From Pirellula staleyi DSM 6068 (GTDB lineage Bacteria; Planctomycetota; Planctomycetia; Pirellulales; Pirellulaceae), in the NCBI GenBank assembly GCA_945875845.1, contig CAMCMB010000010.1:62001-126000 (forward strand): a stretch of 64,000 bases of DNA, in the 5' to 3' direction. The position numbers and the translations under genes were made by a program. The notes below the pieces were generated by a model. That model worked only from the letters and a program-made list of their open reading frames with translations, was not told where the DNA came from and made no database searches. Positions 27,330 to 35,725 of the stretch are shown here, in pieces (within the stretch, counting starts at the first letter, position 1; the number at the start of each line of letters is the position of its first letter).

Positions 27330-28451
27330 ATGAGATTCCTAATTACGGGTGGTGCTGGTTTTATCGGTTCGCACACGGCGGATGCGTTATTGGCGGAGGG
27401 ACACGCGGTTCGGGTGTTGGATTCGCTGGAGGAACCGGTTCATCCAAAAAACGCGATTCCAGGGTATCTCGATTCGCGAATCGAGTTCATCCGAGGTGAC
27501 GTGCGTAACGAATCTCTCCTGCTCGATGCACTCAAGGGCTGCGATGTGGTTTACCATCTGGCTGCCTTTCAGGATTACTTGCCGACGTTCAGTCGTTTCT
27601 TCGATGTCAATGCGACCAGCACAGCCCTGATTTATGAGTTGATCGTGCGCGAGCGATTGCCCATCAAGAAGGTGATCGTGGCTTCCAGTCAAGCAACGCT
27701 GGGTGAAGGCGCTTACTTGGATGCGAAGGGGCGACAAATTCTACCGGACCTGCGTCCAGAATCGCAGCTGATGAAGGGCATTTGGGAGCTTCAGGCTCCG
27801 AAAGGATTTGAGGGTCCGCTCCAATGGCAACGCACCGACGAAAGTGTTGCCAACCCGCAGAACCCCTATGGGATGAGTAAGATTGCGGAGGAAAATATCG
27901 CTTTGTACATCGGTCGCAGGTATGAGATCCCGTCGGTCGCCATGCGTTACTCGATCGTGCAAGGACCCCGACAAAGCTTTTACAACGCGTATAGTGGCGC
28001 CTGCCGCGTGTTTTGCTTGAACTTCCAATTAGGCCGAGAGCCACAGATCTACGAAGATGGCCAGCAAGTTCGGGATTACGTGAATATCCAAGATGTGGTC
28101 GCGGCAAACCTTCTCGTCCTGCACGACTCGCGGGCCGATTATCAGATGTTCAACGTAGGCGGAGAAAAGCCGATCACGGTATGTGAGTTTGCATCGGCCG
28201 TTGCGGAAGTTTTCGGTGCCAAAAACTACTTGGCACGACCGTGCGGCAAATACCGTTTCGGAGATACGCGCCATATTTGCTCGGACGTCAGCAAAATGAA
28301 ATCGTTGGGCTGGAAGCCAACTCGAACCATTTACGACAGCATCGAGTCGTATCGAGAATGGCTAAGTCAAGCGGACTCTGCGGAGAGCATTCTCGATTAC
28401 TGCAACCTGCAGATGGCCAAATTGAATGTCATCCGCGAGATAAAGAGTTGA
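27330..28451 (+). CDS. NAD-dependent nucleotide-sugar epimerase/dehydratase
   Basis: A 373-residue extended SDR. It has the glycine loop [19 protein letters not shown] (~3-21), GDVRNESLL with the adenine-binding Asp, YHLAAFQDYL, VIVASSQATLGEG and the catalytic YGMSK (~188-192), then the C-terminal substrate domain. It resembles UDP-glucose 4-epimerase-like and GDP-heptose-modifying SDRs. An insert between the Ser strand and the Tyr motif (~125-185) makes it longer than GalE. Its position right after hddA-gmhA makes a heptose- or hexose-modifying role possible, but the substrate cannot be assigned. Confidence 0.8.
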   Translation: MRFLITGGAGFIGSHTADALLAEGHAVRVLDSLEEPVHPKNAIPGYLDSRIEFIRGDVRNESLLLDALKGCDVVYHLAAFQDYLPTFSRFFDVNATSTALIYELIVRERLPIKKVIVASSQATLGEGAYLDAKGRQILPDLRPESQLMKGIWELQAPKGFEGPLQWQRTDESVANPQNPYGMSKIAEENIALYIGRRYEIPSVAMRYSIVQGPRQSFYNAYSGACRVFCLNFQLGREPQIYEDGQQVRDYVNIQDVVAANLLVLHDSRADYQMFNVGGEKPITVCEFASAVAEVFGAKNYLARPCGKYRFGDTRHICSDVSKMKSLGWKPTRTIYDSIESYREWLSQADSAESILDYCNLQMAKLNVIREIKS

Positions 28452-28479
28452 TTAAGGGCTGTTAGTCGGCTATGCAAAA

Positions 28480-28751
28480 GTGCATGCTCAGCGTACAGCC
28501 ATTTGCTCGATTGTTAGGAGTTGTGCCAGCAACTTAAGTAAAAACATTTCTACCATGGAACCACTCTGTGCTGCCGCAAGGAGCACAGTAACGTCGTGGT
28601 TGAAAACGACAGCATTGACAATACCAAGTGCGTACTCACGAGATGGTCAGCGAGCAATACGAACGTGAGTATTGAATCCGAGAATTTGAATGTTTGGTTT
28701 GTTCCGTCGGCTATCGGTGCGAATCAAACGAAGATCCACAAGTTGAAGTAA
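28480..28751 (+). pseudogene. glycosyltransferase fragment with frameshift
   Basis: Two frames join near ~28590. The first reads IVRSCASNLSKNISTMEPL. The second reads VVVENDSIDNTKCVLTRWSA and continues to TAA at 28749. The VVENDSxDNTKxxLxRW pattern is the GT-A donor-site motif of a CAP59/CMT1-like transferase family. Only the N-terminal ~90 codons survive, so this is a relic. The remaining part of the 28452-29069 spacer has no other gene that I can support. Confidence 0.55.
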
Positions 28752-29069
28752 CCGTTGAGCACACTACGTTCCATTCAGATACGCGCGACAGGGGTTGGAC
28801 CGCATCCACATACCCCTCCCTCACAATGGGTCTGCTACAGTTCACCACTGCCATTTCCCAGGCACTCCGCATCGTTACAACTGCGATCGCTGACTAAATT
28901 GGTGCGAAAAGTCAGCTAGTTGGCTTCTGCTAGTTCTCACATGCGTTTCTGAGCCATGACTTGTGGCGATAAGGCCCTTGCAATTTCCGCTGACATCGCT
29001 TAACAATAGGGAAGTTTTTGAAGCCAGATAGGCACTCGCTAAAATATATAAGAGATGGGCAAATAGTTT

Positions 29070-29786
29070 ATGAATTTTTCGGCAAGAATTTGTCGTGTTT
29101 GCGACCATACATTTTTTGAAGATAATCTTTGCGATAGTTCAATCGTTGTGGATTTAGGAGCTAACTGCGGGGAATTTGCACGATCAATGGTAAAGAGATT
29201 TAATACCAGGGTTTTGGCTGTCGAAGCGAACCCAAACCTCGTTGCCCAGCTTGAATCCACAGACCGAATAACCTACGTTAACGCTGCGATTTGTGATAGA
29301 AATTCTGACGTCTCTTTCAACCTATCAAGCTTCGGGGAATGCCATAGTCTTTTGAGCGTTCCGAAAGGAACGGAATTAGAAACGGTGCAAGTTCAAGGCT
29401 TAACTTTAGAAGCGTTGTTTTTGCAGAACATGGTTTCGAAGGTCGATTTGCTGAAGGTCGATATTGAGGGTGCGGAACTGGTTATGTTCGCGGCTGCGTC
29501 TGACGAGATTTTAAGGGGAATTGGACAAATTACGATTGAATTTCACGACTTCTTGGGGCTCATATCTAGCGAGGAAATCGACAAGCTAGTTAATCGGTTG
29601 AAAAGTCTGGATTTTGATGTCGTAAAATTTTCGATGACCAATTTCGATGTGCTGTTTGTGAATCGCTCGCTTGTGCCGATATCGCGACTGAGACTTCTTT
29701 GGGCAAAAACGTTTTCACGCGTTTTACTGGGCTTACAGAAAAGAATTGGCAGGCGGTTGAAGGGCCGAAAAAAAACAAGAACATAG
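29070..29786 (+). CDS. FkbM-family methyltransferase
   Basis: A 238-residue SAM-dependent methyltransferase. VVDLGANCGEFARSMVKRF (~27-45) is the SAM loop, AVEANPNLVAQLE (~51-63) carries the acidic ribose-binding residue, and VDLLKVDIEGAELVMFAAAS (~125-144) is the characteristic FkbM motif. It probably O-methylates a sugar of the polymer. The gene is A/T-rich with few strong codon preferences compared with its neighbours, and it precedes the hexapeptide acyltransferase by 17 bp. Upstream lies the glycosyltransferase relic, so this may be imported DNA. Confidence 0.88.
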   Translation: MNFSARICRVCDHTFFEDNLCDSSIVVDLGANCGEFARSMVKRFNTRVLAVEANPNLVAQLESTDRITYVNAAICDRNSDVSFNLSSFGECHSLLSVPKGTELETVQVQGLTLEALFLQNMVSKVDLLKVDIEGAELVMFAAASDEILRGIGQITIEFHDFLGLISSEEIDKLVNRLKSLDFDVVKFSMTNFDVLFVNRSLVPISRLRLLWAKTFSRVLLGLQKRIGRRLKGRKKTRT

Positions 29787-29803
29787 AAATACGAGGTTAG
29801 AGA

Positions 29804-30430
29804 ATGAAGCGATTGTTGAAAAAGCTCTTTCGATATTTGGCTCATCGACACAACCGATGTGTCTCTTTGTACCAGAAAATCTGCCGTCCGAAGAGCGACG
29901 AATGGGCTGACTATTTGCGTCAACACGGACGATTTGTCGCGATAGGAGCGGACTGCCAAATTCTAGCGTCAACCGCTATTCACGATCCGGAGTATGTACG
30001 CATCGGTAATAACGTAAGTCTATCCCAGTGCACGCTGATCGGGCATGATGGGTCGATTGCAGTTCTGAATAAAGCTTACAATGTAAGGCTTGAAGGTGTT
30101 GGAAAAATCGATATCCGAGACAATGTGTTTGTGGGTTGGGGTGCGATCATCTTGCCCGGCGTTACGATTGGGCCCAATGCCATCGTTGGGGCTGGTGCCG
30201 TGGTCACGCGAGATGTGTTGCCCGGCGACGTGGTCGGTGGTGTGCCTGCAAAACCGATCTGCCGTGTTGATGACTTGGTCCAACGTCTTCAAACCCAAAC
30301 ACAGGAATTGCCTTGGGGCGCATTGATACAGTCTAGGGAGGGTGCATTTGACGCGAAAATGGAGCCGGAATTGAAGCGACTTCGAAGAAAGCATTTTTAC
30401 GGGGCGGAGCAGACAAACAGTGCAGGTTAA
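29804..30430 (+). CDS. hexapeptide-repeat acyltransferase (WbbJ/LacA-like)
   Basis: A 208-residue left-handed beta-helix acyltransferase. A basic N-terminus (MKRLLKKLFRYLAHRH) may bind the membrane surface. The repeats run from about VRIGNNVSLSQCTLIGHDG (~66-84) to IGPNAIVGAGAVVTRDVLPG (~123-142) and end in VVGGVPAKPICRVDDL. Such enzymes O-acetylate sugars using acetyl-CoA. The next gene starts 11 bp inside this one (GTG 30420), so the two acyltransferases are coupled. Confidence 0.86.
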   Translation: MKRLLKKLFRYLAHRHNRCVSLYQKICRPKSDEWADYLRQHGRFVAIGADCQILASTAIHDPEYVRIGNNVSLSQCTLIGHDGSIAVLNKAYNVRLEGVGKIDIRDNVFVGWGAIILPGVTIGPNAIVGAGAVVTRDVLPGDVVGGVPAKPICRVDDLVQRLQTQTQELPWGALIQSREGAFDAKMEPELKRLRRKHFYGAEQTNSAG

Positions 30431-31460
30431 CACCGAAGCCCCTCCTCCTGGGAGTAATGCGCACTCGAGGCTATTCCAACTCGATGGCTGGCGTGGCATC
30501 AGCATCTTGTGTGTCCTCGCTGCGCACTTGCTCCCATTGGGCCCTAATGAGTGGAGACTCAATGCCACGGCAGGCGTGATGGGAATGAGTCTGTTCTTTT
30601 CCTTGTCTGGATACTTAATCACATCCTTTTTACTGGACCGCCCCAACCCGGTCCCGTTCCTCATCCGACGCGTGTGTCGCATTCTTCCCTTGGCGTGGCT
30701 TTTTATGCTGATCACCCTGGCGGTTTATATGCGGCCTCGGGAAGAATGGTTTGCGAACTTCTTTTTTTATCTGAATTACACGACTTACGCACAACCTTTT
30801 AATAGTCATCTCTGGTCGCTGTGCGTCGAAATGCACTTCTACGTATCCGTCGCGTTGTTGGTCGCGATATGCGGACGGAAGGGAGTGTATCTGCTTCCTA
30901 TCGCCTGCGTTGTGATCACAGGGATGCGAATCGCGACTGGAAATTACGCGTCGGTCAACACGCATCATCGTGCCGATGAGATCTTGGTCGGTGCGACGCT
31001 CGCAATCGTCGCTCACGATTTTCGCCTATCGACGCCAACTTGGGTCAACTATTTGAATCCCAGTGTCGCCGTAATCCTGTTGTGCATCGCAAGCAGCCCT
31101 TTTTCCGGTCCGGTGCAATATCTTCGCCCGTACGCGGGCGGGTTGGCAATTGCATCGACTCTTCTCGCGCCGGATCATTGGCTATCGAAAGGGTTAAAAA
31201 GCAAATTCCTCGTTTATTGTGCGACAATCTCCTACGCTCTCTACGTCATCCACGGTCCCTTTCGCGGAGGGTGGTTCTCGGGAGAAAACAGTTTCGATCG
31301 CTATGTGATCAAGCGTCCCCTCGGAATTTTTTTAACGTTTTTACTCGCACACCTGTCAACGTTTTATTTCGAATCCTACTGGATTGGCGTGGGAAAACGA
31401 CTCACCTCCAAGACAAGAAAAGGACAGCAGGGACAGCCGCCTTTTGCTCAGCCTGAATAG
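30420..31460 (+). CDS. acyltransferase-3 family membrane O-acyltransferase
   Basis: A 346-residue protein with ~10 membrane helices. The opening FQLDGWRGISILCVLAAHLL (~19-38) is the acyltransferase-3 (OafA/YrhL/NodX) signature, with the catalytic His in AAHL. SLFFSLSGYLITSFLL and the LWSLCVEMHFYV segment (~127-138) also fit. It transfers acyl groups to exported or membrane-bound glycans. GTG 30420 overlaps the preceding acyltransferase by 11 bp. A 41-bp piece of its 5' region (30494-30534) recurs almost exactly at 33437-33477 as part of a mosaic duplication. Confidence 0.88.
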   Translation: MQVNTEAPPPGSNAHSRLFQLDGWRGISILCVLAAHLLPLGPNEWRLNATAGVMGMSLFFSLSGYLITSFLLDRPNPVPFLIRRVCRILPLAWLFMLITLAVYMRPREEWFANFFFYLNYTTYAQPFNSHLWSLCVEMHFYVSVALLVAICGRKGVYLLPIACVVITGMRIATGNYASVNTHHRADEILVGATLAIVAHDFRLSTPTWVNYLNPSVAVILLCIASSPFSGPVQYLRPYAGGLAIASTLLAPDHWLSKGLKSKFLVYCATISYALYVIHGPFRGGWFSGENSFDRYVIKRPLGIFLTFLLAHLSTFYFESYWIGVGKRLTSKTRKGQQGQPPFAQPE

Positions 31461-31532
31461 TCGGACTCAAACCGTGTTCACCCATTTTGCTAGAACTACC
31501 ATTGCTCACAGAGATGATTTAAACGCCGTAAT

Positions 31533-32255
31533 ATGTTTGCCAAAGCCTTAATTCTCGCTGGAGGGATCGGATCGCGTTTGCGCCCTATCACCGACTCGAT
31601 TCCAAAATGCATGGTCCCTGTGGCCGGTAAGCCTATGTTGAACTACTGGTTCGATGCGATTGCAAAGGCCGAGGTTCGGGACGTGCTGATCAACACCCAT
31701 CATCTTGCGCCTCTTGTCCGAGAGCATCTTGCGACGATCAATTCCCAAGGACCGTTGCGAGTTCAGGAGTTCTATGAGCCCAACCTGCTTGGATCGGCAG
31801 GCACGGTGCATGCAAATCGAGATTGGGCGTCCGACGCGGATGTCATCTTGATCATTTATGCAGATAACCTGTCGACGGCTAATTTGGGGGACATGTTGCG
31901 TCTCCACGGCTCGCACAATGAACCCTTCACCATGATGTTGTTCCATGCACCCAACCCGTCTGCCTGTGGGATTGCGGAGACCGACGAGTCGATGCGAATC
32001 GTCGGCTTCGACGAGAAGCCCAAGGCACCTAGGAGTGATCTGGCGAATGCGGGACTCTATGTGCTCGACGCAGATGCATACCGAGAAATCGCGGACATGA
32101 ATGCTTTTGACCTGGGGATGGAAGTTATCCCTCGCTTTGTCGGTCGTATGCGTGCTTGGGTACCGAACTGTTACCACCGCGACATCGGAACGATGGAATC
32201 CCTGCAACAAGCAGAACTCGACGCTCCTCACTATTTTTCATCGCCGCAATTGTGA
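31533..32255 (+). CDS. hddC: D-glycero-alpha-D-manno-heptose-1-phosphate guanylyltransferase (HddC-like)
   Basis: A 240-residue nucleotidyltransferase. ALILAGGIGSRLRPITDSIP (5-24) with KCMVPVAGKPML is the nucleotide-sugar pyrophosphorylase signature, and YADNLST (~110-116) carries the metal-binding Asp. The C-terminal GFDEKPK and DIGTMESL motifs also fit. With hddA and gmhA upstream and gmhB overlapping its stop, the specific call is the GDP-heptose-forming HddC; another NDP-sugar pyrophosphorylase remains possible. Its last ~183 bases are duplicated at 33489-33671. Confidence 0.82.
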   Translation: MFAKALILAGGIGSRLRPITDSIPKCMVPVAGKPMLNYWFDAIAKAEVRDVLINTHHLAPLVREHLATINSQGPLRVQEFYEPNLLGSAGTVHANRDWASDADVILIIYADNLSTANLGDMLRLHGSHNEPFTMMLFHAPNPSACGIAETDESMRIVGFDEKPKAPRSDLANAGLYVLDADAYREIADMNAFDLGMEVIPRFVGRMRAWVPNCYHRDIGTMESLQQAELDAPHYFSSPQL

Positions 32256-32473
32256 TGCTTCATCCTGCGGTTTTTCTTGATCGCGACGGAACGCTGATCG
32301 AACAGGTCTACCATCTTGTCGAATTAAGCAAAGTTCAGCTGATCCCTAATGCTGCGGACGCCGTGACGTCGCTTGAACTTACAGCCGTGCAATCAGGCGC
32401 TGGCGGTTCCGTTTCCATCGCCAAAGATAACCCATTTTCACATTCCGCTAAAATACCAATTTCGACTCGGTAA
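32252..32473 (+). pseudogene. truncated 5' copy of gmhB
   Basis: Starting at GTG 32252 (or ATG 32255) this frame reads the gmhB N-terminus (FLDRDGTLIEQVYHLVEL, LIPNAADAVTS) for about 38 codons. It diverges abruptly at ~32369 into unrelated sequence that stops at 32473. Bases 32252-32368 match 33668-33783 of the intact gmhB at roughly 90-95 %. It is the broken partner created by the local duplication and is almost certainly non-functional as a phosphatase. Confidence 0.88.
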
Positions 32474-32536
32474 ACACGTACGCACATTGTGCTCAGCCGA
32501 TTCGTCTTTAATCGCTAGAATCGAGAAAACTCTATC

Positions 32537-33421
32537 ATGAATAGCCGAAATGCATTGATTACTGCCGCATATACTGTGGGGCCGGGCTATGTCTTGCAAC
32601 TCCTGCGCAGCTTTCGACGAGTCAACCAGAACGATCGTGTGATCCTTCTATGTACCAGTCGATCTCAGCTTGCGGCAATCGCAAAAGAATACGACGCGGA
32701 ACTATCGCTACCTCCTATCGGTGTGAGGTACATTCCGATCATCAAGATGTCGAAAGCTAAAAATCGAATTCGAGCATTTGAACTTCTGAGTCGTTCAAGT
32801 CGATTGGGTGCAAGATGTGCATCTAAACTGCCCGATAGCCTCATACAGGCTTTCCTACCGTTCTTCATGGCAAGACATTTTCACGCGAGGAGCGTTCTCT
32901 CAACTCAGGAGTTTTCTCACGTCTTGCTGAGTGACGCCCGCGATGTTGTTTTCCAATCGGACCCATTTGCAAATCCACTTAACCTCGAGTTCGCCGAAGA
33001 AGAGGGACGTTTTGGCGAATCCCCGTTTAACGACAAGTGGATACAGCAATCGTTCGGAAGCGACGTATTCAAACAGATCTCCGGGAAGAGGATATTTTGT
33101 GCAGGAACGATTTTTGGTAGCGGCTCGCGAATTCGGGAGCACCTTGACCGCATGTGCAAATGCATCAGACGACTTCCATCTTGGAAGTTTGGTGGTCAGG
33201 ATCAAGCAGTCCATAACTACATCATCCACAACATGCTCCAGGAGTCTGAGTTTGCCGTAAGCACAAACCGCCGAGGTCGGATTGTCACGCTGGGGACTAG
33301 TAGATCGCCGGAAGTTGTAGAAGGATGTATCGTGGACGAAGATGGGTGTCCATTTCCTATCGTACATCAGTACGATCGTTTGTCGCCTGAAATCCATGCC
33401 TCACTCAACGCAACGCACTGA
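32537..33421 (+). CDS. putative glycosyltransferase (unassigned family) inserted in the duplication
   Basis: A 294-residue soluble protein that I cannot place firmly. VLQLLRSFRRVNQNDRVILL (~18-37) looks like the first Rossmann strand-helix. FSHVLLSDARDVVFQSDPFA (~125-144) contains a DxRD metal-site-like motif, FCAGTIFGSG (~190-199) and the GGQDQAVHNYIIHNML segment (~220-235) also resemble GT-A transferases acting on NDP-sugars. It sits exactly between the broken gmhB and the duplicated segment and ends at the first base of the duplicated acyltransferase piece, so it was probably acquired with or by that event. An ATG with weak upstream GAGAAA precedes it. Confidence 0.5.
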   Translation: MNSRNALITAAYTVGPGYVLQLLRSFRRVNQNDRVILLCTSRSQLAAIAKEYDAELSLPPIGVRYIPIIKMSKAKNRIRAFELLSRSSRLGARCASKLPDSLIQAFLPFFMARHFHARSVLSTQEFSHVLLSDARDVVFQSDPFANPLNLEFAEEEGRFGESPFNDKWIQQSFGSDVFKQISGKRIFCAGTIFGSGSRIREHLDRMCKCIRRLPSWKFGGQDQAVHNYIIHNMLQESEFAVSTNRRGRIVTLGTSRSPEVVEGCIVDEDGCPFPIVHQYDRLSPEIHASLNATH

Positions 33422-33671
33422 ACTCCAAGAATGGCCTGGCATCAGCATCTTGTGTGTCCTCGCTGCGCGCTTGCTCCGCAGGCGCTTAGATGCATACCGA
33501 GAAATCGCGGACATGAATGCTTTTGACCTGGGGGTGGAAGTTATCCCTCGCTTTGTCGGTCTTATGCGTGCTTGGGTACCGAACTGTTACCACCGCGACA
33601 TCGGGACCATGGAATCCCTGCAAAAAACAGAACTCGACGCTCCTCACTATTTTTCATCGTCGCAATTGTGA
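33420..33671 (+). pseudogene. in-frame fusion relic: acyltransferase N-term fragment joined to hddC 3' end
   Basis: Bases 33420-33477 match the acyltransferase 5' region (30478-30534), including a 41-base stretch with one mismatch. They are joined at ~33480-33488 to a copy of the last part of hddC (32073-32255). One open frame (ISILCVLAARLL, then LDAYREIADMNAFDL, ending SSSQL) spans the joint, so about 1.5 kb between the two source points has been deleted in this copy. There is no start codon of its own and it is presumed non-functional, but it places gmhB in its original translational context. Confidence 0.8.
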
Positions 33672-34273
33672 AACTTCATCCTGCGGTTTTTCTTGATCGC
33701 GACGGAACGCTGATCGAACAGGTCCACCATCTTGTCGATCCAAGCAAAGTTCGGCTGATCCCTGGTGCTGCGGACGCCGTGACCCGACTGCGGGCAGCGG
33801 GGTACCGGATCGTCCTCGTCACGAATCAGTCGGTGATCGGACGCGGGTTGTTGACGGAGGAGGGCTTGAATAGCGTCCATGCCGAGATGAGTAAACAATT
33901 GGCCGCTCTGGGAACGCATGTCGATCGAATCTACTTTTGTCCTGTCGCTCCCACCGTGTCGGATCCCAGACTGGTTGAGCATCCGGATCGCAAGCCAGGT
34001 CCAGGGATGCTTTGGCGGGCGGCTGAGGAGCATCAATTGGACCTGTCGCGGTCCTGGATGATCGGCGACGCAGTCAGTGATGTGCTCGCGGGGCGCAATG
34101 CGGGCGTGGGTGGTACCATTGGTGTCCGCACGGGCTATGGGGCACAACTGGATGCAGAGGATCCGGCGATGGACTACTTGGTCGATGATCTGTTGGCCGC
34201 GGCCGAGCTAATTGCAAAATTACAAACGGACCCGAGCGGCGCTAGTGCTAGTCCTCAATCAAACGAAGCTTGA
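33668..34273 (+). CDS. gmhB: D-glycero-D-manno-heptose-1,7-bisphosphate 7-phosphatase
   Basis: A 201-residue HAD phosphatase starting at GTG 33668, overlapping the hddC-relic stop as GTGA. FLDRDGTLIEQ (~7-17) carries the nucleophile and acid/base Asp, LVTNQSVIGRG (~53-63) is the HAD Ser/Thr/Asn motif, and GDAVSDVLAGRNAG (~133-146) is motif IV. Typical GmhB has a zinc loop with a later CxC; here the loop reads FCPVAPTVSDPRLVEHPDRK, so only one Cys remains and zinc binding is probably lost. It removes the 7-phosphate between HddA and HddC. A truncated copy lies at 32252. Confidence 0.87.
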   Translation: MKLHPAVFLDRDGTLIEQVHHLVDPSKVRLIPGAADAVTRLRAAGYRIVLVTNQSVIGRGLLTEEGLNSVHAEMSKQLAALGTHVDRIYFCPVAPTVSDPRLVEHPDRKPGPGMLWRAAEEHQLDLSRSWMIGDAVSDVLAGRNAGVGGTIGVRTGYGAQLDAEDPAMDYLVDDLLAAAELIAKLQTDPSGASASPQSNEA

Positions 34274-34283
34274 TTGAGGACTA

Positions 34284-34442
34284 ATGTGGAGCATTCCGGA
34301 GTCCTCATTACGGAAAGAATATCGGCGGCATATCCTACGCTTGCTGAGAGTCAATCGCGATCCAACGGTTCCGTTTGTGTACGTGATCCAGTGCGCAATG
34401 CACCTTTATCATCACACACTGGCCTTCGCGTTGGGATTGTAG
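34284..34442 (+). pseudogene. fragment resembling the C-terminus of a DUF4070 radical-SAM protein
   Basis: A 52-codon frame (SLRKEYRRHILRLLRVNRDP, then FVYVIQCAMHLYHHTL) resembles the C-terminal tail of B12-binding radical-SAM enzymes of the DUF4070 group. There is no upstream SAM domain, so it is debris from a lost gene. Confidence is moderate because the match is short. Confidence 0.4.
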
Positions 34443-34488
34443 CGAGGTTGGTTCGCATTGGGCTGTGGAGCCCAAAGTCAGAATGAGG

Positions 34489-34645
34489 AGCGGCCCTTTT
34501 CAAAGGACCGCTCCCTTCCATTCCGATTTTGGCTTATGCGATAAACCTTCGCCGCACGATGTGGTGAAATCCCTAGGCAGGATGCGTTACCACTGCGTTA
34601 GCCAAGCGCGGAACATTCCATTTGCCGGTGAACCAAGACACCTCG
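34489..34645. repeat. ~140-bp direct repeat, copy 1 (IS3-remnant-associated), with hairpin
   Basis: Bases from ~34502 (AAGGACCGCTCCCTTCCATT) to ~34642 match 48168-48302 at about 92 %. At 48 kb the same block follows the decayed IS3 transposase. In this copy the left edge also forms a hairpin (GGAGCGGCCCTTT / AAAGGACCGCTCC, 34489-34516). No coding sequence is intact in 34443-34785. Confidence 0.75.
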
Positions 34646-34785
34646 CCTTGGTAGTTCGAAAATTTAGAGTTGCAGAAATCAACTTTCTGAATAAAGTTCC
34701 TCTCAACGTGTACCTTGTCCAATCTGTGCATGGTGCTCACGGAGTCTCTCATCCAGTGGGAACCTTTTAGAGAGAAGCAACTGCG

Positions 34786-35394
34786 ATGATGAAAAGGCTA
34801 ATCCGAAAACTGAGACAAAACGCCACAAGGGCTTGGTTAGCGACGAGGACCGAATTGCGGAAACACTTCGGCTCGGCAGATTACGGGCGGTGGAGTGATC
34901 GCATCTCCCTGTCACCCAACTGGAACCCCCGAACCAATCGAATCGCGGAGATGATTCCTTCGGGCGTCTCGGTATTGGAGTTTGGTTGTGGAAGCATGGT
35001 GCTTAAAGAGTATCTGCCTGCGGGATGCACGTATACCGGTTCCGACCTAGTGGACAGGGGGGAAGGGACGATAGTCTGTGACCTCAACGGACCGAAGCTG
35101 CCCTCATTCGCTCATCACCGATGTGCCGTTTTTAGCGGAGTTATCGAGTATATCAACGATACAGAATCGGTCATTTCTCACATCGGTCAGTTCGTTGATA
35201 CCATCATCGCTTCTTACGTCACCCTTGAGTGCGTTCCCGAAAGATTATCCCGGCGATCCGCTGGATGGGTCAATGACTTTACTTACGAAGAGTTTGTGGA
35301 ACTCTTTTCCCGGTGTGGCTTTCGTCTGGATTCCGAAGAGAATTGGTCAGAGCAGAAGATTTTTTGTTTCTCCAAAGCGCCGCCCCCGGGTTGA
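34786..35394 (+). CDS. class I SAM-dependent methyltransferase-like protein
   Basis: A 202-residue protein. VLEFGCGSMVLKEYLPAGC (~64-82) is a SAM-loop match, TGSDLVDRGEG the next strand, and HHRCAVFSGVIEYINDTESV (~110-129) resembles the motif after strand 4 in Class I methyltransferases. The basic amphipathic N-terminus (RLIRKLRQNATRAWLA) may sit on the membrane. It is shorter than most members, so the C-terminal sheet may be reduced. It lies among EPS genes and may methylate a sugar or glycolipid. A well-placed GAGAGAAG precedes the ATG. Confidence 0.65.
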   Translation: MMKRLIRKLRQNATRAWLATRTELRKHFGSADYGRWSDRISLSPNWNPRTNRIAEMIPSGVSVLEFGCGSMVLKEYLPAGCTYTGSDLVDRGEGTIVCDLNGPKLPSFAHHRCAVFSGVIEYINDTESVISHIGQFVDTIIASYVTLECVPERLSRRSAGWVNDFTYEEFVELFSRCGFRLDSEENWSEQKIFCFSKAPPPG

Positions 35395-35685
35395 AAAAGA
35401 AACGGTTGTTGGGTCGAATTGATTACGGAAGCATTCCGGCGTGCAGAAGCGGTCTTCCCGCTTTTTCTGGTAGCCCGTGGAGCTGCAATGAGTAAGCTAA
35501 CCGGTTTAGATGTGTCACTCAAGTTCCTGACCGCACGCGGTTTTCTATGTCGATGGCAAACTTCAGCCTGCCTAACCCTCGCTCAAGGTTTAAGGGGAAT
35601 CAACCGGTTGGTAGCGCTTAAGGGCTAACTAAATCAAGAGTCCGCACGGCGCGGTAGTGACCAGCGACGAAATTCTCCGCTTTTT

Positions 35686-35725
35686 TATCAACGATTATCA
35701 ACGATTATCAACGATTATCAACGAT
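35686..35725. repeat. tandem repeat, 4 x 10 bp (TATCAACGAT)
   Basis: Four exact copies of the decamer TATCAACGAT lie head to tail. A second decamer pair (TGGAGTCGAT x2, 35740-35759) follows 14 bases later. Both are in the 413-bp spacer (35395-35807) upstream of galE. The rest of the spacer has no gene that I can support. Confidence 0.9.

Noticed and set aside
31548-32231. Long minus-strand open frame opposite hddC
   Set aside because: No motif and no start signal; hddC on the + strand is convincingly a nucleotidyltransferase.
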